A stretch of DNA of 64,000 bases, from contig NC_085136.1 in NCBI RefSeq assembly GCF_035046485.1, forward strand, positions 162,003,963 through 162,067,962, written 5' to 3'. The notes under the pieces were generated by a model. That model worked only from the letters and a program-made list of their open reading frames with translations, was not told the origin of the DNA and ran no database searches. Source of the DNA: Aedes albopictus (lineage: Eukaryota > Arthropoda > Insecta > Diptera > Culicidae). How positions within the stretch are numbered: the first letter of the stretch is position 1; each line of letters begins with the position of its first letter. Positions 1-11,635 of the stretch are shown in pieces. The translations under genes and the position numbers were made by a program.

Positions 1-375
1 TGGACAAAAGGTCGAATGGACAAAAGGTCGAATGGACAAAAGGTCGAATGGACAAAAGGTCGAATGGACAAAAGGTCGAATGGACAAAAGGTCGAATGGA
101 CAAAAGGTCGAATGGACAAAAGGTCGAATGGACAAAAGGTCGAATGGACAAAAGGTCGAATGGACAAAAGGTCGAATGGACAAAAGGTCGAATGGACAAA
201 AGGTCGAATGGACAAAAGGTCGAATGGACAAAAGGTCGAATGGACAAAAGGTCGAATGGACAAAAGGTCGAATGGGACAAAAGGTCGAATGGGACAAAAG
301 GTCGAATGGGACAAAAGGTCGAATGGGACAAAAGGTCGAATGGGACAAAAGGTCGAATGGACAAAAGGTCGAATG
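1..375. repeat. 16-17 bp minisatellite array, left arm of FB1
   Basis: About 23 head-to-tail copies of GGACAAAAGGTCGAAT. Units are 16 bp up to about 270, then 17 bp (one extra G) to about 355, then 16 bp again. All three forward frames stay open because the unit has no stop codon; these open frames are not genes. Confidence 0.97.
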
Positions 376-1200
376 AACAAAAATATTACTAGATTACCAG
401 CTGCTGTGTCACTTATAAGAATTAATTTTTCATGTTGTTGCTCATTGAGAGAAACATTATGGTGCTGTTATAGTAATCATATGTATTTCAGCCACTGACA
501 TTTCTATAGGAAATTTTTCCTTCTTTTGTTTATAGGCTATTCTTTCAAGTTGTATTGATGTAGTATTTAATGGCAATTTAGTTTGATGGTTTGTTCAGTA
601 ATTTTTCCTTCTTAAATTTGTAGGCTGTTCTTTTAAGTTTTGTTACTGAATTAATTATCGACTATTTAGGTACTTATAATTCAATCAGAAATTTTGCCTT
701 CTTTAATTCAAAAGCTGTTATTCCTATTTATACTGCAGAAACAATTACTACTTGTGATTAGTGATCCCTCTTGGATTTATAGGTAGTTCTGACAAATTAC
801 ACTGTATAAGTATAAATAATTTCTTCGAATTTCGACTGTTGATGATTATGTTGGGAGGTATGGCGTTCAGTCTTTGCAAGAATAACTAAAAAACGGATTC
901 TTAAGCTTTCATAAGTTATTCCTCCAAAGATTGAAAGCCATACCTCCCAACCCGTGAACCGTATAGTACATTTTTTCATTATCGTCGCAACGCCTTTACC
1001 GTCATGACTAATGTTGCATACTACGTCACACACTACATTCATACTGCCGTCGATGCATGAATGTCGTCTACCATGAATGTAACATTTGGCACCATGAGTG
1101 TAACACAAATCAAGATGATGGGAGTACGAAATGACTGTTTTGAAATGTAGAGCTAGAGTGGTTCCGAAAATTGCGAAAGAAAAATGCGGATAACTCGTGC
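376..1200. other. FB1 interior, no gene seen
   Basis: AT-rich sequence. Three related segments near 512-545, 602-640 and 674-720 each read roughly TTTTTCCTTC, a short spacer, TAGGCTGTTCTTT. The same motif recurs inside a second foldback-like element at 10950-11900. No coding signature was found on either strand. Confidence 0.6.
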
Positions 1201-2840
1201 TAGAGGGTGTCAGAGGCGTTACTTGGGGTCTGACAGGGAAGGGGGATAGTTTAGGAAGATTTTGGAGGTTTTTTAGGAAGTTTCAGAGGATTTTCGGTTG
1301 ATTTCAAAGACATTACGAAGGCGTTACACGGCGTTTCGGGGGTTTCGGAGAGTCACATGTGCGTTACATGGGGTCAGAGGGGGTTTAAGGGGGATTTCAA
1401 AGGCATTCCAAGAAGCTTCAGAGCATTTTCAGCAGATTTCATAATCGTTACGGAGGCGTTACATAGCGTTTTCGGGGGTTTCGGAAGGCCTGAGGTGCGT
1501 TACATGGGGTTTCTGGGGGTTTTAGGGGGATTTTGGAGGCATTCCAAAGAGCTTCAGAGCATTTTCGGCGGATTTCAGAAACGTTACGGAGGCGTTACAT
1601 GCCGTTTTCTGGGGTTTCGGAGGGTCTGAGGTGCGTTACATGGGGTTTCTGGGGATTTAAGGGGGATTTTGGAGGCATTCCAAAGAGCTTCAGAGAATTT
1701 TTGGCGGATTTCACAAACGTTACGGAGGTGTTACATAGCGTTTCAGGGATTTCGGAAGATCTGAGGTGCGTTACATGGGGTTTCTGGGGGGTTCAGGGGG
1801 ATTTTGGAGGCATTCCAAAGAGCTTCAGAGCATTTTCGACGGATTTCACAAACGTTGAGGAGGCGTTACATGCCGTTTTCTGGGGTTTCGGAGGGTCTGA
1901 GGTGTTTCATGGGGTTTCTGGGGGTTCAGGGGGATTTTGGAGGCATTCCAAAGAGCTTCAGAGCCTTTTTAGCGGATTTCACAAACGTTACGGAGGCGTT
2001 ATATGGCGTTTTCTGGGGTTTCGGAGGGTCTGAGGTGCGTTACATGAGGTTTCCGGGGGTTTTATGGGGATTTTGGAGGCATTCCAAAGAACTTCAGAGC
2101 ATTTTCGGCGGATTTCAGAAACGTTACGAAGGCGTTACATGCCGTTTTCTGGGGTTTCGGAGGGTCTGAGGTGCGTTACATGGGGTTTCTGGGGGATTTT
2201 GGAGGCATTCCAAAGAGCTTCAGAGCATTTTCGGCGGATTTCACAAACGTTACGGCGGCGTTATATGGCGTTTTTGGGGGTTTCGGAGGGTCTGAGGTGC
2301 GTTACATGGGGTTTCCGGGGGTTTCAGGGAGACTTTAGAGGCATTCCAAACAGTTTCAGAGCATTTTCGGCGGATTTCACAAACGTTACGGCGGCGTTAT
2401 ATGGCGTTTTTGGGGGTTTCGGAGGGTCTGAGGTGCGTTACATGGGGTTTCCGGGGGTTTCAGGGGGATTTTAGAGGCATTCCAAAGAGCTTCAGAGCAT
2501 TTTCGGCGGATTTCAGAAACGTTACGGAGGCGTTACATGCCGTTTTCTGCGGTTTCGGAGGGTCTGAGGTGCGTTACATGGGGTTTCCGGGGGTTTAAGG
2601 GGGATTTTGGAGGCATTCCAAAAGGCTTCAGATCATTTTCGGAGGATTTCAGAAACATTACGGAGGCGTTACATGGCGTTTTCGGGGGTTTTGGAGGATC
2701 TAAGGTGCGTTACATGGGGTTTCAGGGGGTTTAAGGTAGATTTCGGAGGCATTCCAAGAAACTTCATAGCATTTTCAGCGGATTTGAATTCAAAGTCGTT
2801 CCAGAGGCGTTTTGAGGATGGCGGAAACCCTCAGTAGTGT
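1201..2840. repeat. 136-bp tandem array inside FB1
   Basis: About 12 diverged copies of a G+T-rich unit of about 136 bp. A landmark is GTGCGTTACATGGGG, seen near 1497, 1633 and 1769 and onward at the same spacing. Some copies are shortened. The frames stay open for long stretches and give repetitive peptides, which is a by-product of the repeat. The composition (long G runs) is unlike the flanking AT-rich DNA. Confidence 0.92.
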
Positions 2841-3376
2841 CCCTATATTGTCCCCGAAACCCCAAGCGCAATATTTATTTCCAAAATGGCCTAGGATTCG
2901 GGTTTCAACATAAACTCAATTAGCCAGGTTCGAAAATATCCGTATGGCATAAGACTTTTTGATTTGTTAGACGTGGGCCGTAACTATTCAGTTGGGAGCC
3001 ACTAACTTTTGTTCCCCTGCTCCATTGGTGGTTATGACCCTCGGAACGAAAAATCCGAAAATCTTTGTCTCCGCTTCTTCATACTTCCGGTTCCTAAGTT
3101 ATACGCATGTCCCGTTCGCAGTTTTCGGAACCACTGGGATTTCATTAGTTCACTCAATTTGCCAATCCTCTACATTTTTTGCCGTGATTAAAAAAATGTC
3201 ACAGGCACTCATGAATATTTCATCTGCTCATACGTTAATGTTTTTGTTGCATGATAGTCAAGACCATACACCGACGATTATCATGCAAACTACAGTTTTT
3301 GACAGTTTTTCTGTAAAATACTGACCACTTTATCATGTCTTCCAAATTGTCTACTGTCAATTATACCTTTTGTTAT
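2841..3376. other. FB1 interior, no gene seen
   Basis: Unique-looking sequence between the 136-bp array and the right minisatellite arm. Short open frames of 60-110 codons are present, without recognisable domains. Confidence 0.5.
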
Positions 3377-3620
3377 ATTCGACCTTTTGTCCATTCGACC
3401 TTTTGTCCATTCGATCTTTTGTCCATTCGACCTTTTGTCCATTCGACCTTTTGTCCATTCGACCTTTTGTCCATTCGACCTTTTGTCCATTCGACCTTTT
3501 GTCCATTCGACCTTTTGTCCATTCGACCTTTTGTCCATTCGACCTTTTGTCCATTCGACCTTTTGTCCTTCGACCTTTTGTCCTTCGACCTTATGTCTTT
3601 CGATCTTTTGTCATAGATTC
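3377..3620. repeat. 16-bp minisatellite array, right arm of FB1 (inverted)
   Basis: About 15 copies of the reverse complement of the unit at 1-375. The last units lose bases (15 bp) and then degenerate before unique sequence resumes near 3620. Orientation opposite to the left array gives the foldback architecture. Confidence 0.95.
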
Positions 3621-3734
3621 GGAGCAGTAACTCTTCAGAAAATCCATCACAGCACGATACTATGCCACTTCTTTGCTGTTGTGATAGGTTTCCTAGTGGC
3701 GCAGGGTAGCCATGTCCAATCGGACACAAGCTAT

Positions 3735-4135
3735 ATAGGCGAGAACCGTGCTCCAGTCTGATGGCTTTTCTCCGATCTTTTCCAGCATCTGCAGATTCTT
3801 CTCAAAGCGCTGATCAACCGGTTGAGCTCCTCGTAGCTTTTCTTCTGGAGTGTCTCCACGGCGAAAAGTGCATCGAAATGCGCCTTGGCGATCAACTTTT
3901 TATTCTCGTATCGCCTTCCACGCCTTCCGTAATTGGCTGCAAACAAGTCAATGCAGTTTATTTCCTGCGCACCACCGGTCAACGAAGACTTCAAATAGGA
4001 GAACTTGTCCACTTTCGTGAGAAGAGTACTATCATGTATGAGACTCTGGAAGCTGCCGCGGTACGTCACCAATTGGTGTATCCTTCCAGTGAATGACGGG
4101 AGCTTTATATCGGGAAGTTTTACTTTCGCAAACTG
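3735..4135 (-). pseudogene. Pao/BEL retrotransposon gag fragment (DUF1759-like)
   Basis: The minus strand translates to a piece of a Pao/BEL polyprotein. It contains the recognisable run VDKFSYLKSSLTGGA followed by RYENKKLIAKAHFDALFAVE and YEELNRLIS, which is the DUF1759 region near the gag end. The upstream part (KLPDIKLPSFTGR) is in another frame, so there is at least one frameshift. No protease, reverse transcriptase or integrase and no LTR was seen nearby, so this is an isolated remnant. Confidence 0.75.
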
Positions 4136-4261
4136 GGTTCCTGCTTGTGTATCCGGGGCTTGCCTAGACCGAAACGGCCTAAGAAAGAACGGGTGTTAGA
4201 ATGAGATAAGCCGAATTGCGCCGACTGTGGAACACGTTTGTGTAACTCATTCTCTTCCAAG

Positions 4262-5100
4262 CTATCCCTTGCACGACCAGGTAGGTGTCTTGACCGATCT
4301 CATCCGAATCGTGTCTGAAGTGAGGCAAGGATGCATCATACTATCACCGCTACTATTCATCATCGCAATCGACGAGATCCTGGTAGGTGCGATTGATCAT
4401 GAAACAAATCGTGGCTTGTTGTGGCAGCCTATTAATTAAATGACTTCGAAATGTTTGATGTCGTTGCCCTCAACAGCGCTCTGGTATGCACAGTAAGTTC
4501 AATGATCTTGTCGATCGCTCTTCGACACCAGGTCTCACCATCAACATCAACAAGGCCAAATCGTTGGATGTAAACACGATCAACCATTCCAGTTTTGCGG
4601 TAGCTTGGCTAGCAGTGGAAAAAAATGTTAAAGCTTCCAATATCTTGGTAGTCAAATGGCAGCCGATGACCATGATGGCATCAAGATCGACATAGGTGCA
4701 CGTGTTAAGAAGGCAAGGATTACTTTTGTGAGCTCAAGTAATGTATGGAAAACAATCAGATTAGTCAACGCACCAAAATCCGAATTCGCCATTCAAATGA
4801 GAAATGTACTATTGTACGCCAGTGAAACCTGGTGTGTATCAATGGAAAGCCCTCAACGGCTGCAGGTCTTCATCAATAGATGCCTGCGGACCTAAGTAGT
4901 GCAAGGTGGCCTCACAACTGGATCTCCAGCGTGGAGCTCCATCGTCGATGTCATCGAAAGCCGATGCCGACAGAAATTCGGGAACGACATCTGCAAGCAA
5001 GTGTTACATTGCATTCCAGCAAGACATCGCAGTAGAGGCAGTTTCAGAGGTTCATAACGATACAGCCTCAACAAAGAAATAAAGGAAGTTGGCAGATATT
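4262..5100 (+). pseudogene. Non-LTR retrotransposon reverse transcriptase fragment
   Basis: Broken frames on the plus strand carry a reverse transcriptase core. VRQGCIILSPLLF is at about 4319-4357, followed by IIAIDEILVGAIDHE. Downstream are LTININKAKSLDVNT, VLLYASETWCVSMES and LQVFINRCLR near 4540-4890, in shifting frames. The region that should hold the catalytic YADD-type motif is damaged. The family resembles the endonuclease-reverse transcriptases of RTE/CR1 type common in mosquitoes; the clade is uncertain. It is a dead copy. Confidence 0.75.
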
Positions 5101-5327
5101 TTTCCTGGCAATAGGTCTAGGCGTTTGTGAGCCATCGCTCAGGATGAAGATCTTTCAGTTTGGCCCTCATTGGCGCTCAGGACTGAAACATACACGTGGA
5201 TTGGTTACAACAACCACCAGCTGAGAATTGTATGTTCAACAGGCAGTGCAGACTGAACACTGATACTCTTATGACTTCAGAATTATAATTTAATTTTGCG
5301 GGAGAAATATTTAGGTAAAGTACTCAC

Positions 5328-5470
5328 TTTTGCGGCTCGTTGGGGTCCCGTTTCTTCTTCTTTTTGGCTACCTTTGGTTTCTTCGCCAGCGACGCAGCTG
5401 CGGATGTTTTCGAGTTGTTCGAATCCCCGTCGTACACCGGTTCCGGCGACGGCCGTTTCAGCGTGTTAGC
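5328..5470 (-). CDS. TOX: TOX-family HMG-box protein, exon with NLS and HMG-box start
   Basis: This exon encodes about 47 residues: a linker (KRPSPEPVYDGDSNN), a lysine-rich nuclear localisation stretch (KKPKVAKKKKK) and RDPNEPQ. The last part is the nearly invariant entry into the TOX HMG box, a DNA-bending domain. The acceptor (CAG at 5471-5473) and donor (GTGAGT, 5322-5327) are good. The exon ends after two bases of the codon that becomes the lysine of EPQK. The expected continuation (PVSAYALFF) is not found between 1 and 5327, so the next exon lies outside the window, at least 5.3 kb away. The phase joins exactly to the exon at 5638-5920. TOX proteins are nuclear regulators of transcription; target genes cannot be inferred here. 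Confidence 0.9.
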
Positions 5471-5637
5471 CTGTTGATTATAATGTGCGATGTGACAAAT
5501 AAACAATTGTATCGTAGGTAGGTAGGTACATATCAGGCAGAGTAAGCCGATGGTATTTCGGTTAGGAAATCCCATTGGCCTGCTCTCTGTTAGTTGGCTG
5601 GTTGGTGCTTCCGAATGAATAAATTCAAACTAATTAC

Positions 5638-5920
5638 CGGAATGGCATCGTCGCTGTCCTCGCTGGTGGTGCCCGGTTCGTTATTGTTCAGGTGATGGCC
5701 TCCGCCGCCGCCTCCTGGTTGGGGAGGGGACCGGCCCATGTAGCCGCCGGGACCTGTCCCGACGGGCGCACCGGAGCCCAGCTGCGGTGACATCTGTGGT
5801 GGGATTTGAGGCGACTGCTGCGGTGGTTGCATCACGTGCAAGGTTGCATTCGGATTATTTGGACTAGGGCTGTTCAGCTGGTGATATGTGGGCTGATTTG
5901 GCGACGGCATTGCGTATGGA
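5638..5920 (-). CDS. TOX: TOX-family protein, Pro/Gly-rich internal exon
   Basis: This 283-nt exon (one base plus 94 codons) encodes a low-complexity activation-type region. It runs from YAMPSPNQPTYHQL through SPSPNNPN, a proline/glutamine-rich middle, PGGYMGRSPPQPGGGGGG, and an acidic end, TSEDSDDAIP. In vertebrate TOX proteins a Ser/Pro-rich stretch followed by an acidic patch sits at the same place before the NLS. Acceptor CAG is at 5921-5923 and donor GTAATT at 5632-5637. The donor-side phase 0 joins directly to the next exon, giving DDAIPANTLKRP. The first base completes a serine codon with AG from the exon at 15672-15970. Confidence 0.88.
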
Positions 5921-6229
5921 CTGGATTGGGAAGTAGAAAAGGAGAATAATGTAAGTACAACATTGTTAGAAAATTGTCGAGGTGATTTGAGTTATCACAA
6001 AAACAAAGTTAAAACTAATGTGTGTTCAGTGCCATGTTGTCGAGATAATCCTACACGGGTAATGCCAAACTTCCAAAATATTAGAAATTTTGTGGAGGCA
6101 ATTGGAGAAATACTCGTAAAACAAAACTCTGGAGTCTGGAGTAATTGTTGCAGGAACTCCAAAAAAAAACTGTTGCAGTTATTTTTTAAATACCTCCTAG
6201 AAGAATTTCCGAAAACACTCTAGAAGAAT
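5921..6229. other. TOX intron, no feature seen
   Basis: Start of a 9.75-kb intron (5921-15671). The open frame at 5963-6223 shows no domain and looks like chance. Confidence 0.5.
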
Positions 6230-7886
6230 TCCGTGAGACACATCCCATGTCTCGGCACCGAATACCAAAAGCTACGGAATTCCTATCGGTTAACAAGTAC
6301 AGTAAGCTTCCTAAATCAGGATATTTTGCCACAGTACTTGAAGGCCATACAGAACTTCGAGGATCTGCAGTTTACTGTGTATTCTGCTGCGGTGGTTGTT
6401 GTCAAAACGCAGGGATTGCGGACGCACCCGCAAGTAGACGGTGAAAGTCGCACACGTTTCAGAACACAGAAACCCGCGTGGATGCGACGTTTGAAGAACC
6501 GAATCGCTACATTACGCACCAAAATTGGTCGATTAACACGGTACAAGCAGGAGAATCGATCAACGAGGCTTGTTCGTTTTGTTGCTGATATTGTGAAGCC
6601 CGCAGAACTCCGAGATATCACAGAAGTCAACATTACGGAGATCCTTGACACCCATGTGCTTTTGTGAAACGATTGCGGCGTTTTGGAGAATGTTCGAAGC
6701 GGAAAGAACAAAACCGGATGTTCAACATTAACGAAAGGGAGTTCTACAACTGTATCCGAAACGACAAGCCTGATTATGGACAAGGCCTTTCGGAGATTGG
6801 CGACGTCACTCAGTATTGGGCTAATCTATGGAAGAACCCTGTCCAGTACAGCGACGATGGGATGTGGTTGACAGAAGAAGAGCGACAATGTAACGGAGTT
6901 GGAGACATGACCGCGGTCGTAGTAACCGCCCAGGGTATACGTGAAGCTACCCGGTATACCAGAAATTGGGCTGCACAAGAACTCAATTTCGTGCACAATT
7001 TTTATTATAAACATATCATAATGACTCACGGGCGTTTGACGGAATGCTTCAACATGGTGCTAGAAGACACCACGCAGCTAGCAAAGTTCATTACTAGGGG
7101 TATCACTTATCTTCTGCCAAAGGACCAAAACACAGCTGACCCAGCAAAGTACAAACCAATAACGTGCCTTTCGAGTCTGTTTAAAAGGCTGTCGTCGGTA
7201 ATAGCGAAGAGGATACAAGCCCACTGCGATGCCAACAACGTGATGACTGAGGTACAAAAAAAGGTGACGCAGGACACGCAAGGCTGCAAAGATCAGATCA
7301 TCATGGATGCAGTCATTGTGGGTCAAGCTACCGAAAAGCAGAGGTATCACACTCGTACCTTCTTAAGCTACTGCAGTTGTACAAGGTAGACGAGAACGTC
7401 ATCAGGCTGATGCAATACGCGATGGGGATGTGGACCGCGTGCCTACAAATTACCGGCGGATTAGCTGTGTTGTGGTCCAGTACTCTCAGCATCAGGATGC
7501 GTTACCTTTAGTCCGCTATGGTTCGGCCTTGCGATGGACCCTCTCTGCAGAACACTCAACCAATGCAACTATGGCTACCAACTGAAAACTGGGGGAAGGA
7601 GTACAACCCACACACCTTCTTTATGGACGGCCTGAAGCTGTTTGCGGAATCGGCACAGACGCTGCATCAACTGTTGCTGCAGCTTGTGAAGGTGACGGGC
7701 AACGACACCGACAAATGCCGGTCAGTTATCTTCGCCGGGGTCAAGTAGTGGACGCCAGCTGTTTCCGCTTCAACGAACGGGAAGAGATTTGGAATATGGT
7801 TTAAAGGCGAAGCGTACAAATACCTCGGCTTCCTGTAACTTGGAGGTATTCGCCACACAGCGATCAAGAAGGAACTGCAGTACAAG
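6230..7886 (+). pseudogene. R2/R4-Dong-like retrotransposon, 5' portion with reverse transcriptase
   Basis: Plus-strand frames encode the upstream part of a non-LTR polyprotein. A basic region (PAWMRRLKNRIATLRTKIGR) is at about 6475-6540. Then comes a linker and a reverse transcriptase with KYKPITCLSSLFKRLSS and TQGCKDQIIMDAVIVGQA (about 7150-7325). Next, in other frames, are KVDENVIRLMQYAMGMW (7385-7432) and GLKLFAESAQTLHQLL (7630-7677). Where related elements have the catalytic YMDDLKLFA, this copy reads FMDGLKLFA, so one catalytic aspartate is lost. Several frameshifts confirm it is dead. The reading resumes at 14266 after a hAT-like insertion. Confidence 0.8.
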
Positions 7887-7894
7887 TTCTTGGA
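7887..7894. repeat. 8-bp target duplication, left copy (hAT-like insertion)
   Basis: TTCTTGGA here and again at 14258-14265, directly outside matching terminal inverted repeats. Confidence 0.9.
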
Positions 7895-8099
7895 CATTGG
7901 CGTAGCTAGGGGGGGTTCCAGGGGTGCCTGGCACCCCCTAGAACAAATTTGGCACCCCCTAGATTTTTTCTTGACAGACACCTAAAATTTAAAACTTAAC
8001 ATAATAATTATTAATGGCACATTTCAACAAAACTTAAGCACACCCAGAATTACTTGTATACTTGTTGTACGTTCTGGCGTTTAGGATACTGGTAAGAAC

Positions 8100-10170
8100 A
8101 ATCAACAGACTTCTCTATGGATTTCTCCAGAAATACCTCTATTCATTCATTAAGTGATTTCTCTAGGCTTCCGTATGGATTCCAACCGATTTTTCTTTCA
8201 ATAAACTTCCCTTAGGATTCTCCAGGCAGTCCTGATGGGGTTGTACATACTAGAATTTTCTGGAGATTGGTCCAGCAATTTCTCCTAGGATTTCTTTGGA
8301 AATTCTTACTTCGATACTTCTCGGAATTCTTCTAGAGATTCCTCTAAAAAATTCTATTGGGGTTCCTTCAGGTATTCCTGGCGGGATTATTCAAGACAAT
8401 CTTCCCCGGATCCTTTCAGAAGTTTCTCCGGTGATTCTTTCAGGAATTTCTTCAGTGGTTTTATTCAGAGATTCTTCCTGAAATTTCTCATGGAATTCCT
8501 TCAGGAGCTTATATTGGCCTTCAGGAATTGTGGCTAGGATTCTCACTGTGGTACCTTCAGTTTTTCTACTAGGGACGTTTCAGAAATTCTTCCGGAAAAT
8601 CTCCCTAGGATTTTTCTAAAAATAGCATCGGTGATTCTTCCAGAGATTTCTTCAAGGATTTATCCAATATTTCCTCCATGAATTCCGGCTGGAATTCTTC
8701 AAGCAATCCCCATTAGGACTCCTTCAGAAATACTTCTAGGGAATTCTCCTGGCATACTTACTTGCTGCAATACTTTCGGGAAATCCGCCTGAGATTCCTC
8801 CACAAACTCCTCCTGCGATTCCATAAGGAATTCCTCCAGAATACTTCTATCGATTCTTTCAAGGAGAACTGTAGGTAATCCTCCATGCATTTGTAAGAGG
8901 AACTACTTTTAGGATATCCCCGGCTTTCCTGATTCTAGGATTTCTCTAGAAATTTCTTCTATGAAACCTCCCGGAATTCTAAGAATTCCTCCAGATAACT
9001 GTGGAACTTTAGAAATTATACTACGGATTCTTGTAGAGCATTCTCCTGGGTTTTTTGCTGGGATCTTTCCAGGCAAACTTCCTGGAATTCTAGCAGACAT
9101 TTCTTTGATTGTTCTACCACGGATTTCTCCAAGGACTCATCCAGGAATTCCTTCAGAAATTCCTGCAGAAACTCCTTTTGGCCTTCCTCCAAGGATACCT
9201 AAAACAACTTTTCCTGCGGTTCTTCCAGCAATTTCTCCAGAAATTCTTACTAGAATACGTCTAGAAATTCTTCTAGTGATTATATACGAATTCATCCTAG
9301 CATTGTGGCTGGAAATCTTCCCGGAAGTCTTCATGAGATTCCTTCAGAAGTTCCTCCAGCGATTCATTCAGGGCCTTCGTTATAAACTCTTCCAAAATAC
9401 CTTTACCGGTTCTTCCATGAACTTCTCTAGGTATTCCAAAATTTTTTTTTTAATTCTCCTAGGCATTTCCTGTATAGTTTCCTTTAGCAATTCCTCCTAG
9501 AATTTATGCTGAGATTTGTACAATGATACATCCCAGAATTCTTCTAATAATACCTTCTCAGATTTTTCCTTTGATTTCTTCTGAAGCTTTCCGGTGATTC
9601 CACCAGGAATTTTTATACAAGATATTTTATCCAAGGGTTCTCTCATAAGCTTCTCATGCTCTTCCTCCAGGAATTTTACCTGGATTTCTCAAACTATTCC
9701 TGCTGTGGTTCTTCCAGCAATTCCTCCGAGGACTCCTCCATAAATTCTTACTGAAATTCCTCCCGGAATTCTTCTTGGGAGTCTTCTAAGAATTTCTCCA
9801 GGGATTCCTCAATCTTCAAAGGAGCCTTGCCTTCAGTGTTTCATCCTGGAAATCCTAAAGAAAGTTTTTCCTGAGATTTCTCCTAATATTTATCATTGGA
9901 TTGCTCCAGGAACCTCTCTTGACTTTCATCCAGGAACTCCTCCTGTGATTCCATAAGCGATTCTTGCTGCCTCTAATGTTTCAGCAATGCCTCCTAGGTC
10001 TCCTTCAGAAATTCTTATTGTGATACCTGCAGGAATCCCTCTAGGGATTTCTTCTGGCATTATTGCAGGGATCCTTCTAGGCAATTTTCCTTGGATACTT
10101 TCAGAAATGTCTTTGATTCTTCCAGGGATTTTTTCTTAACACTCATCCAGGAGATCCTCTAGAGTTTTTA
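8100..10170. repeat. Degenerate GGAATTC-rich minisatellite, left half
   Basis: About 2 kb of imperfect repeats of a unit near 30 bp made of words such as TTCCTCCAGGAATTC. No stable period is left. The open frame at 8961-9500 lies in this repeat and has no domain. Confidence 0.75.
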
Positions 10171-10280
10171 TTCATGGATGATTGTGCGATATTTGCCAGA
10201 AAACCGTTCGCCAGAAAACCATTCGCCAGAATGACAAACGCCAGAAAACCATTTGCCAGAATGTACCATTTGCCAGAATA

Positions 10281-10393
10281 CTATTTGCCAGAAAGTACCA
10301 TTTGCCAGAATGTACCAATCCCCAGAATTAAATATTAAATATTAAATTCTGGGGATTGGTACATTCTGGCAAATGGTACTTTCGGGCAAATAG
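10281..10393. repeat. Perfect-stem hairpin, 49-bp arms
   Basis: 10281-10329 and 10345-10393 are reverse complements with one mismatch, separated by a 15-base AT loop. The stem lies at the inner edge of the left arm of FB2. Confidence 0.92.
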
Positions 10394-11455
10394 AAATTTC
10401 CTCCATTTTCTAAGAATTTTTGAAACTAAAGATGAGTTGTGAGAATTTGGTGGATATTTTTAAGTCCATCAACATAAAAAATGTCGTCCGTCACTTTCAA
10501 TCTTTTACAATAATTCAATATGTTCACTGCTAGGATGATCTCTTGGTTTGTTTCGATGAAGGTCGACTAGGGCTAGAACAACGAACACAACTGGAAATGA
10601 CTCACCACTAGTTATTGAGCAAAGAGAAAATCGATGAAGAGAAATCGATCATTGCAGATACGCCTGCATGATACTAAGCGCGAAACTTCGATGTAACTAG
10701 GCTATAAGTGCATAGGTCTACAAACATTTGGTATGGTGAAAATACTGCTGACCGAAGTCCATTAGGCCGAATGGTCAATGGGTAGAATAATGATCACGAA
10801 TAGCAATTCAGTGATTATGGAACAGGAATCGGAACGGTTTCTTAAGTTTGTTCGGTTTTCCCATAATTAGCTGATACTTCTACAATATTATTATTGCCTT
10901 ATTGTTTTACCCCAATCAACAATTAATGTCAAAATCTGGTCTTACTAACTAAGAAGAACAGCCTATGTTTAAAAGAAGGCAAAATTCACTAGTTTTACAT
11001 CAAGGTTTCGGTACAAAAAACTACGAAGCAATTCTCTCTAGTTCAAATAGTGAATTTTTCCTTCTTCTAAACACAGGCTGTTCTTTCTAGTTTTATTGTA
11101 AGACTTGTTTTTGGCATAAATTGTTGTTCGTAATTTTGTTGTTTGGCACAAAAAATATGATTTAAAGTGATCATGTTATTGTTATTGTCAAAATAAGCTT
11201 CAAAAAATACTTTCAATTGAAAGAAGGGAATCTTTGAAAAAAATAAGCAAATCCAAAAATTCCATATCAGTAAAAACTGGAAAGAGCATCCTATGTGTTG
11301 AAGAAAGGAAAGTTTTTGATGAGTATTGATCAAATTCCGTCAAAATAGTATTTGATCAATGAATTAAATGCTTTGGCTGTTTTCCTACTCTCCGCATTGA
11401 CCAATGTGGCGCTAGCTTCTATGCGTGAAAAATCGCTAAAAGTAAATCGCAAAAA

Positions 11456-11635
11456 TATTGTATGGCGAATAGCATCTAAAGGCGTATTTCTCGAAGTGTA
11501 ACACATAATTCGAAAAATATTTGGTAGCGGTTGTGCACAATGATGACCGGTTTGATGCCTACCAAATATTTTTTTGGTAAAAGCTTGTCATTTCGAGAAA
11601 TTCGAGTTTAGATGCTTTTCGCCATACAAAATAAA
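11456..11635. repeat. Short imperfect inverted repeat (possible MITE)
   Basis: The ends ATTGTATGGCGAATAGCATC (about 11456) and their inverse (ending about 11633) flank a centre with ACCAAATATTTTT and its complement. No target duplication was identified. It lies inside FB2. Confidence 0.5.

Larger units (their letters stand above)
1..3620. mobile_element. Foldback-like element (FB1) with minisatellite terminal arms
   Basis: The left end is an array of a 16-bp unit (1-375). The right end (3377-3620) is an array of the same unit in reverse complement. Between them lie unique sequence, a 136-bp tandem array and three copies of a short motif (around 512, 602 and 674). Inverted arms built from short tandem repeats are the hallmark of Drosophila Foldback elements; the assignment here rests on architecture only. 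No transposase is visible. The window starts inside the left array, so the left edge and any target duplication cannot be seen. It lies in the TOX intron that runs off the left side. Confidence 0.6.

Noticed and set aside
16..498. Long open frames in three forward frames at the left end
   Set aside because: They translate the 16-bp minisatellite. The unit lacks stop codons, so openness is automatic.
1357..2837. Overlapping repetitive open frames that look like a repeat protein
   Set aside because: They follow the 136-bp tandem array in several frames, drift between frames and show no start or conserved domain.
3373..3761. Open frames on both strands in the right array
   Set aside because: Same minisatellite, inverted. 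Not a gene.
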